Assembly (NCBI RefSeq): GCF_037203705.1
Contig: NZ_JBBCAT010000001.1
Span: 841,418 to 905,417 of the forward strand
DNA: 64,000 bases
Direction: 5' to 3'
Source of the DNA: Prosthecomicrobium sp. N25
GTDB lineage: Bacteria; Pseudomonadota; Alphaproteobacteria; Rhizobiales; Ancalomicrobiaceae
A program made the translations under genes and the position numbers. Position 1 is the first letter of the stretch; every line of letters begins with the position of its first letter. The notes beneath the pieces were generated by a model. That model saw nothing but the letters and a program-made list of their open reading frames with translations. It did no database searches and had not been told where the DNA came from. This document shows, piece by piece, positions 50,576 to 59,907 of this stretch.

Positions 50576-52483
50576 ATGTCGCGATCCCAGGATACTCGGC
50601 GGAGTGAGGATCGCAGGCGGCCCGTCCGGGGCGCGCTCGCGGGCGATCGGCGGCTCGCCGTCACCCGCATCGTCACGGCCCTTGCCGCCTTCTCGGCCAT
50701 TCTGATCGCCCTGAGCCTTCCGCTCGCTTACGCCTACGCGGCCTACGGCCGGCTGGCCGGAGAACTGGAGATCGATGCCCGGCTTCACGCCGGCGAGGCC
50801 GCCGTCGAGGCGTCGCAGAATCCGGACTTCTGGAACGCCCTCGCGGGCGGGCCGCTGGTCGCCGGCGTCCAGGCCATCGGGCCGGATGCGCACCTCCACA
50901 AGGACCTTCGCCTGCGCTGCTTCGACAGCGAGGGTCGCGTGCTCCTCGAGATTGGGGCGGCGATCCCGACGCCGTGGCCATCCGTCTCTGCCTCGGCGTC
51001 CTTTTCGAACGGCCTCGGCCGGATCGAGGTCACGCGCTCGCTGCAGGGAACGATCGAGGCGACCGCCTTCGTCGCCTCGGGCTCGTTCCTTCTCGGCCTG
51101 GTGGTTCTCGTCGGCCTCCGCCTCGTGCCCCTCCGCATGCTGGACGAAGCCGTCGAGCGTGCGGCCTACCTGGCGGTGCATGACGTCCTGACCGGGCTGC
51201 CGAACCGATCTGTTCTGCAGGACGAGCTGGAGGCCGCGCTTGCCGAGGCCGCGCGGGGGACCACGTCCGTGGCGGTCCTCTACGTCGACCTCGATCACTT
51301 CAAGGACGTCAACGACACCTTCGGCCACGCGACGGGCGACGACCTCCTCAAGACGATCGCCGGGCGCCTGCGCGAATCGGTCGGGTACACCGACGTCCTC
51401 GCGCGGCTCGGCGGTGACGAGTTCGCCATCCTCCTGCCGGCGGCGGCGTCTCCGGACGTCGTCCGCGACCTCTGCGAGCGCCTGATCGGCCTGGTGAGCC
51501 GGCCCGTCCAGGTCAGCGCGCAGATGTGGGTGGACACGGGCCTGAGCATCGGGGTGAGCGTCAGCGAACCGGGGCGGCCGTACAGCGCGAGCGACATGCT
51601 CATGAACGCCGACGTGGCCCTCTATGAGGCCAAGGGAGCCGGGCGGGGCACGTACCGGATCTTCGACCCGGGCATGCATGCCGAGATCGCGGCCGAGCGC
51701 GCCCTCAAGGCCGACCTGGCGGTCGCCATCGCGGAACGGGAGCTCCAGCTGAGCTACCAGCCCCTGTTCGACCTGGCGACAGGCGCTCTGACCGGCGCCG
51801 AGGCCCTGTTGCGCTGGAACCGGCGCGGCCACGGCCCGGTGCCGCCCGACCGCTTCATCCCGCTCGCCGAGGATCTCGGCCTCATCCGCGAACTGGGCGC
51901 CACGGTGCTGTTGGACGCCTGCTGCGAGGCCGCCCGCTGGCCCGAGCGGATCGGGATCGCCGTCAACGTGTCCCCGGCCCAGTTCCGGGGCGAGAGCTTC
52001 GTCGAGAGCGTGGAGGCTGCGCTGGCGGAGTCGGGCCTCACGCCACAGCGCCTCGAACTGGAACTGACCGAGGGCCTCATCCTCCGCGACACGCGCGAAA
52101 CCCTCGCCACGCTCGACCGCCTGCGCCGGCTCGGCGTCCGCATCGCCATGGACGACTTCGGGACCGGCTACTCGAGCCTCGGCTACCTGCGCCGATTCCG
52201 CTTCGACAAGGTCAAGATCGACCGGATGTTCGTCAGCCAGATCGAGACCGATCCGACATCGATCGCCATCGTCCGCGCGGTGCTCGATCTCTGCGCCGGG
52301 ATGCGCATGCGCACGAACGCCGAGGGGATCGAGAACGCCCATCAGGCCGAGCTCCTTCGGGCCTGGGGCTGCAACGAGGGCCAGGGCTACCACCTCGGCC
52401 GTCCGGGCCCGGGCCAGCGGATCCGCGAGCTGGCGCTGCACGAGGCCAGAGGAGAAATCGTCGACATGAAGAGGAGAGCCTGA
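50576..52483 (+). CDS. Membrane GGDEF-EAL c-di-GMP enzyme
   Basis: 635 residues from ATG 50576 (AGGGACGGG upstream; ATG 50543 lacks a ribosome site). TM1 at about 32-56 and TM2 at about 162-186 flank a periplasmic domain of about 105 residues. GGDEF: RLGGDEF (about 278) with DVLTGLPNR and DLDHFKDVND, so cyclase residues are intact. EAL: EALLRW (about 409), NVSPAQF, ELELTE, DDFGTGYSSL, KIDR, AEGIE and QGYHLGRP, so the phosphodiesterase residues also look intact. The stop overlaps the start of a periplasmic binding-protein gene (TGATG), suggesting that protein is its sensory partner. Confidence 0.92.
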   Translation: MSRSQDTRRSEDRRRPVRGALAGDRRLAVTRIVTALAAFSAILIALSLPLAYAYAAYGRLAGELEIDARLHAGEAAVEASQNPDFWNALAGGPLVAGVQAIGPDAHLHKDLRLRCFDSEGRVLLEIGAAIPTPWPSVSASASFSNGLGRIEVTRSLQGTIEATAFVASGSFLLGLVVLVGLRLVPLRMLDEAVERAAYLAVHDVLTGLPNRSVLQDELEAALAEAARGTTSVAVLYVDLDHFKDVNDTFGHATGDDLLKTIAGRLRESVGYTDVLARLGGDEFAILLPAAASPDVVRDLCERLIGLVSRPVQVSAQMWVDTGLSIGVSVSEPGRPYSASDMLMNADVALYEAKGAGRGTYRIFDPGMHAEIAAERALKADLAVAIAERELQLSYQPLFDLATGALTGAEALLRWNRRGHGPVPPDRFIPLAEDLGLIRELGATVLLDACCEAARWPERIGIAVNVSPAQFRGESFVESVEAALAESGLTPQRLELELTEGLILRDTRETLATLDRLRRLGVRIAMDDFGTGYSSLGYLRRFRFDKVKIDRMFVSQIETDPTSIAIVRAVLDLCAGMRMRTNAEGIENAHQAELLRAWGCNEGQGYHLGRPGPGQRIRELALHEARGEIVDMKRRA

Positions 52484-53487
52484 TGCCCGTCCCCCATAGA
52501 CGCCGGCTGCGGCGGGCCGCGGTCGCTGCCGCCGCCCTGGCCGCCGCCGTCCTGACCGGCGCCCCGGCCGCCACCGCCCAGACGATCGGGTTCGCCCAGG
52601 TCGGGTCGGAGAGCGAGTGGCGTACCACCTTCTCGAAGGACATGGTCCGCGAGGCCGAGAAGCGCCGCGTCACGCTGATCCTGGCCGATGCCCGTCAGAG
52701 CGCCGAGCGCCAGGTGGCGACGGTGCGGGAGTTCATCGCCGCCAGGGTCGATGCCATCGTCATCGCGCCCGTGGTCGTCACCGGCTGGGACGCGGTACTG
52801 GCCGAGGCCAAGGCCGCCGGCATCCCGGTCTTCATCGCCGACCGGGCGGTGGAATCCGATCCGTCGCTCTTCGTGGCCCGCATCGCGGCCAACTTCAACC
52901 TGGAGGGCAAGCTCGCCGGCGCCTGGCTGGCGCAGGCGAGCCGCGGCCGCTGCACCGTGCTGGAACTGCAGGGCACTCCCGGCTCCGCCCCCGCGCTCGA
53001 GCGCAAGCGCGGCTTCGAATCCGTGCTCGCCCAGTTCCCCGGCATGAAGATCGTCGCCTCGCAGACCGGCAACTTCACCCGCGAGGGCGGCAAGGCCGTG
53101 ATGGAGAAGATGATCGCCGCCGGCCTCACCCGCAATCTCTGCGCGGTCTTCGCCCACAACGACGACATGATGATCGGCGCCATCGAGGCGATGCGGGCGC
53201 AAGGCCTGGAGCCGGGCCGCGCACCCCTGACGGTCTCGGTGGACGCGGTCACCGAGGCGTTCCGCGCCATGGCGCTCGGCCACCTCAACGCCACGGTCGA
53301 GCTCAAGGCGGAGATCGGCGCCTACATCTTCGACGTCGTCCTCGGCTATCTCGCCGGCCGGCGCGACTATCCGAAGTGGGTCCTCATCCCGAGCGACATT
53401 CATGCCGGGCCCAACCCTTCCCCGCGCGCAGGACCGGACACGGCGGACCCGGCCAGCCCGAAGAAGGCATCCTTAACCGTCCCTTAA
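52483..53487 (+). CDS. Periplasmic sugar-binding-like protein (Peripla_BP_4 type), orphan
   Basis: 334 residues. A signal peptide (about 1-33, ending ATAQ) precedes a ribose/galactofuranose-binding fold: TIGFAQVGSESEWRTTFSKDM, FIAARVDAIVIAPVVVTGWD, AKAAGIPVFIADRAV, RGRCTVLELQGTPGSAPALERKRGFE, CAVFAHNDDMMIGAIEAM. It resembles YtfQ-type proteins. No permease or ATPase gene is adjacent; instead it is coupled by a TGATG overlap to the GGDEF-EAL gene. A signalling rather than transport role is inferred. Confidence 0.87.
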   Translation: MPVPHRRRLRRAAVAAAALAAAVLTGAPAATAQTIGFAQVGSESEWRTTFSKDMVREAEKRRVTLILADARQSAERQVATVREFIAARVDAIVIAPVVVTGWDAVLAEAKAAGIPVFIADRAVESDPSLFVARIAANFNLEGKLAGAWLAQASRGRCTVLELQGTPGSAPALERKRGFESVLAQFPGMKIVASQTGNFTREGGKAVMEKMIAAGLTRNLCAVFAHNDDMMIGAIEAMRAQGLEPGRAPLTVSVDAVTEAFRAMALGHLNATVELKAEIGAYIFDVVLGYLAGRRDYPKWVLIPSDIHAGPNPSPRAGPDTADPASPKKASLTVP

Positions 53488-53547
53488 TTCGCCCCACTTA
53501 CCGTTCATCCGGCCCCCACGAGGGACATCGGCGGACGGGGACGGCGG

Positions 53548-55845
53548 ATGGGCGCGAGGCGGATCGAACGGACGTCCGAACCTGTCTTCGACGATCCGCC
53601 CTACGAGCCGGACCGGCTCGACCTGCATCTGTCGCCCGAGGACCGGCCGTCGTCCACGAGGCCGGGCCCGGCCCGCCGGCGCCCGCCCCGGGACGCCGGC
53701 CATGGCCGCCAGGAGCCGACGCTCTCGGCCTTCGACACCGACATCGTCGCCCGCCGCGAGGACGGCCGGCCGTCGCGTCCCCGCACTCCGGGGCGCGGCC
53801 GCTCGTCGGACGGGACCGGCGAGGCGCCCCCGCCGCGCCGGGGCGCGGGCGGAGGCTCCGGCGGGAGCGGACGTCCGGGCCGCCGCCGACGCGGCTTTGT
53901 CGGCAGCCTCGTCTACTGGGGCGTCGTCCTCGGCATCTGGAGCCTCGTCGCGGTCGGCGGCGTGATCGCCTACTACGGCTCGCGGCTGCCGCCCACCACC
54001 GAATGGGCCGTGCCGAAGCGCCCGCCCAACGTCCGCATCGTCTCGCTCGAAGGCAGCCTGATCGGCAACCGCGGCGACACCGGCGGCGAGGCCGTGAAGC
54101 TCAAGGACCTGCCCGCCTACCTCCCCGGCGCCGTGATGGCGATCGAGGACCGGCGCTTCTATTCCCACTGGGGCCTCGACCCCTGGGGCCTTGCCCGCGC
54201 GGTCGTCGTCAACGCCACCTCGCGCGGCGTCGCCCAGGGCGGCTCCACCCTGACCCAGCAGCTCGCCAAGAACCTCTTCCTCACGCCCGACCGCACCTTC
54301 GGCCGCAAGGTCCAGGAGGTGATCCTGTCGCTCTGGCTCGAGAAGGAATACTCGAAGGACGAGATCCTCGAGATGTACCTGAACCGGGTCTACATGGGCG
54401 CCGGCGCCTACGGGGTCGACGCCGCGGCGCGCCGCTACTTCGGCAAGCCCGCCCGCGAGGTGACCGTCATGGAGGCCGCCATGCTGGCCGGGCTCCTGAA
54501 GGCCCCGTCCCGCTACGCCCCCTCGCGCAACCCGGACCTCGCCCGCGCCCGCGCCGAGACCGTGCTCGCCAGCATGGTGGCGGCCGGCTTCCTGACCCAG
54601 AAGGAGCGCGAGGCGGCCCTCAAGGCCCCGCAGACCATCTTCGCCCGCCCGAACACCGGCAGCGAGAACTATGTCGCCGACTGGGTCATGGACCTGCTGC
54701 CCGCCTTCGTCGGCTCGATCGACCACGACATCGTCGTGGAGACCACCATCGACCCCAACCTGCAGCTCCTCGCCGAGGCCGCCCTGCAGGGCGGGCTCGC
54801 CCAGTACGGAGACGCGAAGGACGTCAGCCAGGGCGCGCTCGTCTCCATCGACCCCTCCGGGGCCGTCCGCGCGCTCGTCGGCGGCGTCGACTACGAGAAG
54901 AGCCAGTACAACCGCGCCGTCACGGCCCGCCGCCAGCCCGGCTCCTCCTTCAAGCCCTTCGTGTACCTCGCCGCGGTGGAATCCGGCCTCGGACCCGACA
55001 CCGTCCGGGTCGACGAGCCGGTCACCTTCAAGGGCTGGAGCCCGAAGAACTACGAGAAGGGCTACAAGGGGGCGATGACGCTGCGCGACGCGCTCGCCCA
55101 GTCGATCAACACGATCGCGGTCAAGCTCGCCGTCGAGGTCGGCCCCCGCAAGGTCGTGTCGACCGCCGAACGCCTGGGCATCACCTCGCCCCTGCAGGCC
55201 ACCGCCGCCATCGCGCTCGGCTCCTACGAGGTGACGCCGCTCGAGATCACCGGCGCCTACGTGCCCTTCTCGAACGGCGGCTTCGGCGTCGTGCCCCACG
55301 TGATCCGCCGCATCACCTCCGACGGCAAGGTCCTGTACGAGCGCCGCGGCACCGGCCCCGGCCGCGTCATCGACCCCGGCCCGCTCGCCGCCATGAACGT
55401 CATGCTGGCCGAAACGCTGATCTCCGGGACGGCGAAAAAGGCCCAGATCGGCGGCTGGCCGGCCGGCGGCAAGACCGGCACCAGCCAGGATTTCCGGGAC
55501 GCCTGGTTCATCGGCTACACCGGCATGCTGACGACCGGCGTCTGGCTCGGCAACGACGACGGCTCGCCGACCAACAAGGCGACCGGCGGCTCCATCGCGG
55601 CGACCGTCTGGCAGCGCTACATGGTCGAGGCCCATCGCGGCAAGCCGGTGGTCGAGATCCCCGGCACCTGGCGCCGGCCCGATCCGGTGGCGACCGGCAC
55701 CGTCCAGTCCGCCCAGCCGCCGAGCTCCGCCGCCTATGCCCAGCCGCTCCCCGGCCCGATCCCGCCCCAGGCGCTCCGCCCGCAACCCCAGCCGGCCCCG
55801 GCCGGCGGCGTCGACGGCTTCCTGAAGCGCCTGTTCGGCGGGTGA
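53548..55845 (+). CDS. Class A penicillin-binding protein (PBP1A family)
   Basis: 765 residues. A long, basic, disordered cytoplasmic N-terminus (about 1-118, Pro/Arg/Gly-rich) precedes one membrane helix (about 119-142). The GT51 glycosyltransferase has IEDRRFYSHWGLDPWG and QGGSTLTQQLAKNLFL. The transpeptidase has SSFKPF (SxxK), SIN (SxN) and GKTGTS (KTG). A Pro-rich C-terminal tail follows. It polymerises and cross-links peptidoglycan. Unusually long N-terminal extension for the family. Convergent with the MFS gene, 10 bp apart. Confidence 0.95.
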   Translation: MGARRIERTSEPVFDDPPYEPDRLDLHLSPEDRPSSTRPGPARRRPPRDAGHGRQEPTLSAFDTDIVARREDGRPSRPRTPGRGRSSDGTGEAPPPRRGAGGGSGGSGRPGRRRRGFVGSLVYWGVVLGIWSLVAVGGVIAYYGSRLPPTTEWAVPKRPPNVRIVSLEGSLIGNRGDTGGEAVKLKDLPAYLPGAVMAIEDRRFYSHWGLDPWGLARAVVVNATSRGVAQGGSTLTQQLAKNLFLTPDRTFGRKVQEVILSLWLEKEYSKDEILEMYLNRVYMGAGAYGVDAAARRYFGKPAREVTVMEAAMLAGLLKAPSRYAPSRNPDLARARAETVLASMVAAGFLTQKEREAALKAPQTIFARPNTGSENYVADWVMDLLPAFVGSIDHDIVVETTIDPNLQLLAEAALQGGLAQYGDAKDVSQGALVSIDPSGAVRALVGGVDYEKSQYNRAVTARRQPGSSFKPFVYLAAVESGLGPDTVRVDEPVTFKGWSPKNYEKGYKGAMTLRDALAQSINTIAVKLAVEVGPRKVVSTAERLGITSPLQATAAIALGSYEVTPLEITGAYVPFSNGGFGVVPHVIRRITSDGKVLYERRGTGPGRVIDPGPLAAMNVMLAETLISGTAKKAQIGGWPAGGKTGTSQDFRDAWFIGYTGMLTTGVWLGNDDGSPTNKATGGSIAATVWQRYMVEAHRGKPVVEIPGTWRRPDPVATGTVQSAQPPSSAAYAQPLPGPIPPQALRPQPQPAPAGGVDGFLKRLFGG

Positions 55846-55855
55846 GGCGGCGAGC

Positions 55856-57043
55856 CTAGCGGATCCCCTTGCCGGCGATCATCCGGTCCGCCGCCAGCGC
55901 CGCGAGGCCCATCACGCAGACCGCCCCGGCGAGCGCCCAGGGCGAGCGGGACACGCCCGCGCCGACCGCGATGCCGACGAGGGCTCCGAAGCTCATCTGC
56001 AGGAAGCCGATGAGGGATGAGGCCGAGCCGGCCCGGTCCGGATAGGGCATCAGCGCCGCCGCTTGCGAGAGCGGGAAGGCGACGCCGAGGCCGACCATGT
56101 AGACCATCATGGGCAGGACCACCTCGAGCGCGTGCCGCGGCCCGACCACCTGGGCGAGCGCGATGGTGACCCCGCCGGCGGCGAGGAGCCCCGCCCCGGC
56201 CGCGATCGCCCGCCGCATGCCGATCCGCACGACGAGCCGCCGCCCGAGCACCGTGCCGCCCATATAGGCGAGCGCGCAACTTCCGAACGCGACCCCGTAC
56301 GCCACGGTGCCGACGCCGTAATGCTCCTGCAGCACGAAAGAGGAGCCCGAGATGAAGGCGAAGAGGCCGCCGTAGGTGGCCGACACCAGCGCGGCGTGGA
56401 GGCGGAAGTATCGCTCGGCGAGCAGCCCCCGGTAGCCGCGCAGGATGTTGCCGATGGAGAGCGGGTCCTCCAGCCGGCGCGGCAGGGTCTCGGGAAGTCG
56501 CCGCATCACCAGCACGAAGGCCGCCGCCCCGAACAGGACCGCCCCCATGAAGGTCGCCCGCCACCCGAACGCGACTTCGAGCCCCGCGCCGATCACGGGG
56601 GCGACGGCCGGCACGATGCCCATGATCGTGCCCATGCGGGACAGCTCCTGCCCGGCCCGGTTCCCCTCGTAGAGGTCGCGCACCACCGCGCGCGCGAGCA
56701 CCACCGGCCCCGCGGCCCCGATCGCCTGGATGAAGCGCGCCGCGATCAGTGTCTCGATCGACCAGGCCGCGGCGCACAGCGCCGAGCCGACGATGAAGAG
56801 GAGAAGCCCGGCGGCGAGTACCGTCTTGCGGTTCAGTCGGTCCGAGACCGGGCCGTAGAAGATCTGCCCGGTCGCGAAGCCGACGAGGAAGATCGACAGG
56901 GTGAGCTGCACCGCCGGGGTGTCGGCCCCGAGCACCCGCCCGATCGCCGGCAGCGACGGCAGATACATGTCGGTCGACATCGGCCCGAGCGACGTGAGAA
57001 GCCCGAGCAGGGCCGTGAGCGCGAGGGTGTTGGGCTTGAACAA
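55856..57043 (-). CDS. Bcr/CflA-type MFS multidrug exporter
   Basis: 395 residues from TTG 57043. Twelve hydrophobic segments. Typical of the DHA1 Bcr/CflA group: LGPMSTDMYLPSLPAIGRVLGAD and QIFYGPVSDRLNRKTVL (motif A), RFIQAIGAAGPVVLARAVVRDL (motif D/B region). Expected to export drugs or metabolites using the proton gradient. The TTG start is accepted because the family N-terminus begins there. Last gene of a minus-strand group. Confidence 0.9.
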   Translation of the reverse strand: MFKPNTLALTALLGLLTSLGPMSTDMYLPSLPAIGRVLGADTPAVQLTLSIFLVGFATGQIFYGPVSDRLNRKTVLAAGLLLFIVGSALCAAAWSIETLIAARFIQAIGAAGPVVLARAVVRDLYEGNRAGQELSRMGTIMGIVPAVAPVIGAGLEVAFGWRATFMGAVLFGAAAFVLVMRRLPETLPRRLEDPLSIGNILRGYRGLLAERYFRLHAALVSATYGGLFAFISGSSFVLQEHYGVGTVAYGVAFGSCALAYMGGTVLGRRLVVRIGMRRAIAAGAGLLAAGGVTIALAQVVGPRHALEVVLPMMVYMVGLGVAFPLSQAAALMPYPDRAGSASSLIGFLQMSFGALVGIAVGAGVSRSPWALAGAVCVMGLAALAADRMIAGKGIR

Positions 57044-57135
57044 GGCTCTCGTCCGCCGGCCGCCTCTGGGGAAAGCGGGCGGACCATGGGCGAGCGGACC
57101 CGGGATGGCAAGCCGGGCGCGCGCAGGGGAGCCCC

Positions 57136-57603
57136 TCAGAGATACGCGATGGCGCGGCCGGCCAGCAGCACGGCGACCCAGACCGCGAGCGACAGCCCGC
57201 CGTGCAGCCGGAGCCGCGCGGGGCCCGCGCGATGCGCGTAGGTCCGCCGCCGCCAGGCATGGTAGGCCGCCACGTTGGCGAGCCCCACGAGGATCAGGCC
57301 GAGCTTCGCCAGGAAGGCCGGGTTCCGCCCGACCGCGGTCGCCTCGGCCGCCAGGAGCACCACGCCGGTCGTGACCTGCAGGACGATGCCGAGGACCGCG
57401 AGCGGGATCGCGACCCGCCCCACCGCGTCCGCCGCCTCGGCCCGCCCGCGGATGAGCAGGATGTCCAGCACCGCCATGCCGCCGACCAGCAGCGCCGCCC
57501 CCAGCACGTGCAGGAGGTTCGCCGCCGGGTAGAGCCAGCGCGACGAGCGTGCCATCTGGCCGAGGCCGGACGCCTCGAGATCGGCGAGGAGGGCCGCGAC
57601 CAT
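57136..57603 (-). CDS. Small four-helix membrane protein (DUF6644-like)
   Basis: 155 residues. Four hydrophobic segments, beginning with LEASGLGQMARSSRWLYPAANLLHVLGAALLVGGMAVLDILL, a pattern I associate from memory with DUF6644. The His in the first helix could bind heme or metal. It lies 9 bp downstream of the DUF6152 gene, a recurring pairing, so both probably act together at the membrane. Function unknown. Confidence 0.75.
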   Translation of the reverse strand: MVAALLADLEASGLGQMARSSRWLYPAANLLHVLGAALLVGGMAVLDILLIRGRAEAADAVGRVAIPLAVLGIVLQVTTGVVLLAAEATAVGRNPAFLAKLGLILVGLANVAAYHAWRRRTYAHRAGPARLRLHGGLSLAVWVAVLLAGRAIAYL

Positions 57604-57612
57604 CGGCGGGCC

Positions 57613-57972
57613 TCAGCGCAACTCGAAGGTCTTGCCGCCGACCGTGATGCGCTCCGCCCGCATCTCGCGTTCGGTCCGGGTCGACGGGTAGCCTTCGACC
57701 GACACCGTCGTGCCCGCCTTCAGCATCTCCGGCGAGAGCCCGCGCGCCTCCATCCGGAAGATGGGCGCGAGCGTCGCCTCCCAGGTGGCACTCTCATGTT
57801 TCACCATCAGGTGCACATGCGGGTTCTGCCAGTCCACGTGCTCGACGGGCGCCGTGATGGTGAACTTCTTGGCAGCGTCGTAGCTGCCCCAGCCGTGATG
57901 GGCCTGCGCGCCCCCGATCGCGAGGCCCACGCCCGAGAGCCCGAGGAACACCGCCCGCGTCAGCGTCTTCAT
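57613..57972 (-). CDS. DUF6152 periplasmic protein
   Basis: 119 residues. The signal peptide ends at GGAQA, leaving a mature N-terminus AHHGWGSYD with adjacent His residues, then ITAPVEHVDWQNPHVHLMVKH, the DUF6152 pattern. The mature His-His and NPHVHL suggest metal binding, perhaps copper; that is inference. GGGAGG lies upstream of ATG 57972. Confidence 0.82.
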   Translation of the reverse strand: MKTLTRAVFLGLSGVGLAIGGAQAHHGWGSYDAAKKFTITAPVEHVDWQNPHVHLMVKHESATWEATLAPIFRMEARGLSPEMLKAGTTVSVEGYPSTRTEREMRAERITVGGKTFELR

Positions 57973-57991
57973 GTCGAAACCTCCCTGAGGG

Positions 57992-58594
57992 TCAGAACTC
58001 GGTCGTCACCCGCGCCTCGACGGGCGGCGAGGCCGTGCCGTCGAGACGCAGCACCAGCGCCTCCCCGGACTCCGGCACCCGCCCCGTCAGCGCCGTGATG
58101 TTCACCTGATGGGTCACCAGCACGATCGGCCCGCCGTCGCGCGGAAGACCGGCCAGGAACGCGCCGAGCCGGTCCGTGGAGGATGCGCGGCGGCCGGGTT
58201 CGGCGAAAAAGGAATCGAGCGGTTCGAACGGCTCCGGCGTCCCCAGCCCCAGGAGGGCGGCGGTGTCCCGGGCCCGGCACCAGCGGCTGGTCAGCACCCG
58301 GGCCCGCGCCACGCCGGCGGCGCGGAGGCGCTCGCCGAGCCGTCGCGCCTGCGCCCGGCCGGCCTCGCTCAGATTGCGCTGGGTGCCGCAGTCCTCGAGC
58401 CGGAACCCCGGCGGGTCGCCGACCCCCGGCGCCAGGGCGTGCCGCATGAGCAGCACCCGGCCGCCGCGCGCGAAGGCCGCGAGCCCGTCCTCCGCCGCGC
58501 GCACCGCCGCGCCCGCGGCCAGCACCGCCGCGCCGCCCGCGCCGAGCACCGCCCGCCGGGTGATCCCCCTTGCGCCTGACATGAACCTGTCCAT
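57992..58594 (-). CDS. Tat-exported histidine-phosphatase-family protein
   Basis: About 200 residues. The N-terminus has a twin-arginine signal (GITRRAVLGAGGAAVLAAGAAVRA). The catalytic-type motif is LLMRHALAPG (RHA variant of RHG), with later TSRWCRARDTA and the second His in VTHQVNITALTG. The catalytic His and Arg are present. ATG 58594 is chosen, but 58582 and 58612 are possible and none has a strong ribosome site. First gene of the group running down to the MFS exporter. Substrate unknown. Confidence 0.82.
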   Translation of the reverse strand: MDRFMSGARGITRRAVLGAGGAAVLAAGAAVRAAEDGLAAFARGGRVLLMRHALAPGVGDPPGFRLEDCGTQRNLSEAGRAQARRLGERLRAAGVARARVLTSRWCRARDTAALLGLGTPEPFEPLDSFFAEPGRRASSTDRLGAFLAGLPRDGGPIVLVTHQVNITALTGRVPESGEALVLRLDGTASPPVEARVTTEF

Positions 58595-58678
58595 CCCGGG
58601 AGAAGCTAGCATCCGGGGCCCCGCCCGCCAGCCCCCGGGCCTTCACGTCCGCGTGCCCGCCATGCCGGGCGCCGTCCA

Positions 58679-58694
58679 TCCGAAATGTTTCGGA
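58679..58694. repeat. Perfect inverted repeat upstream of DUF1127 gene
   Basis: TCCGAAA-TG-TTTCGGA, 7-bp arms, in the 251-bp divergent region between the phosphatase-like gene and the DUF1127 gene. Candidate operator. Confidence 0.4.
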
Positions 58695-58845
58695 GGCTCC
58701 CGCCCGGCGAAACGCGATCCTTGGCGGAAGCAATCGGCCGGTCACGCGGCCCCGCTACAACCCGGCCGTTCACCAGGTGGACCCGAGCGCCGATGCCAAG
58801 GACGTCGGCGGCGGATCGAGCATCCAATCGAGAAAGGAAAATACC

Positions 58846-59103
58846 ATGAGCCCGGCCCTGACCACGACCTCCGCCCCCTTCGCGTCCGCTCCCGCCGCCG
58901 GCTTCTTCGGCCGCGTCGTCGCCGGACTGGCCAAGATCCGGCGCGTCTCGTCGAACCGCCGCCGGGTCAAGGCCCTGCTCGACCTCGACGACCACCTGCT
59001 GATGGACCTCGGCCTCACCCGCCGCGACATCGATGCCGCGCTCGCGACCCCCTGGGACGAGGACGCCAGCACGATCCTGGAGCGCCGCACCCGGCGCGCC
59101 TGA
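58846..59103 (+). CDS. DUF1127 small protein
   Basis: 85 residues. The C-terminal DUF1127-like motif is RRRVKALLDLDDHLLMDLGLTRRDIDAAL. It is longer than the 44092 copy, with an Ala-rich N-terminus and a C-terminal Arg tail. AGAAAGGAAAA precedes ATG 58846. Likely a small regulatory, possibly RNA-binding, protein. Confidence 0.85.
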   Translation: MSPALTTTSAPFASAPAAGFFGRVVAGLAKIRRVSSNRRRVKALLDLDDHLLMDLGLTRRDIDAALATPWDEDASTILERRTRRA

Positions 59104-59204
59104 CGGCGCCGAATCGGATCGGCCGCGCTATCCTGGCGCGGCCGGCCCCACGGGCGCCAAGACCCCGGGAGGATCGCTCCCGCCGGGCCGGGGAGGAGAT
59201 CCCC

Positions 59205-59861
59205 ATGCAGCCCGACCCCGCGCTCGCCGCCACCCTTTACACGGCCGTGCTCTCCGACGTCCTCGACGACCTCGGCTACCGCGACCAGGCCATGAAGCCC
59301 TTCGTGCGCCCCGCCGACGAGAGCCTCGTGCTCTTCGGCCGCGCCCGCACGGGCCTCTACGCGACCACCTACTCGGTCGAGCCCGGCGAGAACCCCTACG
59401 AACTCGAGATCGCCCTCGTCGACGACCTGAAGCCCGGCGAGGTCCCGGTGCTCGCCTGCGGCGGGCCGACCGACCGGATCGCCCCCTGGGGCGAACTCCT
59501 CACCACCGCGTCCAGGGCCCGCGGCGCCGTCGGCTGCGTCACGGACGGCCTCGTCCGCGACCTCCGCCAGATCCGCGCCTTGCGCTTCCCCGTGTTCCAC
59601 GGCGGCATCGGGCCGCTCGACAGCAAGGGCCGCGCCCGCATGGTCGAGATGGACCGCCCGATCGTCTGCGGCGGTGTCCGCGTCCGCTCCGGCGACCTCG
59701 TGTTCGGCGACGTCGATGGCCTGGTCGTGATCCCCGCCGACATCGCCGGGGAGGCGATAGCCCGCGCCCTCGACAAGGTCTCGGCTGAGAACACCACCCG
59801 GGCCGAACTGGAACGGGGGGACCTCCTCGCCCACGTGTTCCGGCGCCACGGCGTCCTCTGA
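59205..59861 (+). CDS. RraA/HMG-aldolase-family protein
   Basis: 218 residues. The active-site segment GAVGCVTDGLVRDLRQI contains the G-x20-R-D-like Arg-Asp pair used by HMG/CHA aldolases, and GGVRVRSGDLVFGDVDGLVVIP is the classic C-terminal signature. Members are either class II pyruvate aldolases or RraA RNase E regulators; full active-site residues favour an enzyme here. GGGGAGGAG precedes ATG 59205. Confidence 0.87.
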   Translation: MQPDPALAATLYTAVLSDVLDDLGYRDQAMKPFVRPADESLVLFGRARTGLYATTYSVEPGENPYELEIALVDDLKPGEVPVLACGGPTDRIAPWGELLTTASRARGAVGCVTDGLVRDLRQIRALRFPVFHGGIGPLDSKGRARMVEMDRPIVCGGVRVRSGDLVFGDVDGLVVIPADIAGEAIARALDKVSAENTTRAELERGDLLAHVFRRHGVL

Positions 59862-59907
59862 GGCGGGGGGAGGGCCCCCACCGGCCGTAAACCATGAGCC
59901 TCAACAA

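Noticed and set aside
52617-55859. 1080-codon plus-strand frame over the binding protein and PBP genes
   Set aside because: An out-of-frame Arg/Pro/His-rich reading of two well-supported genes.
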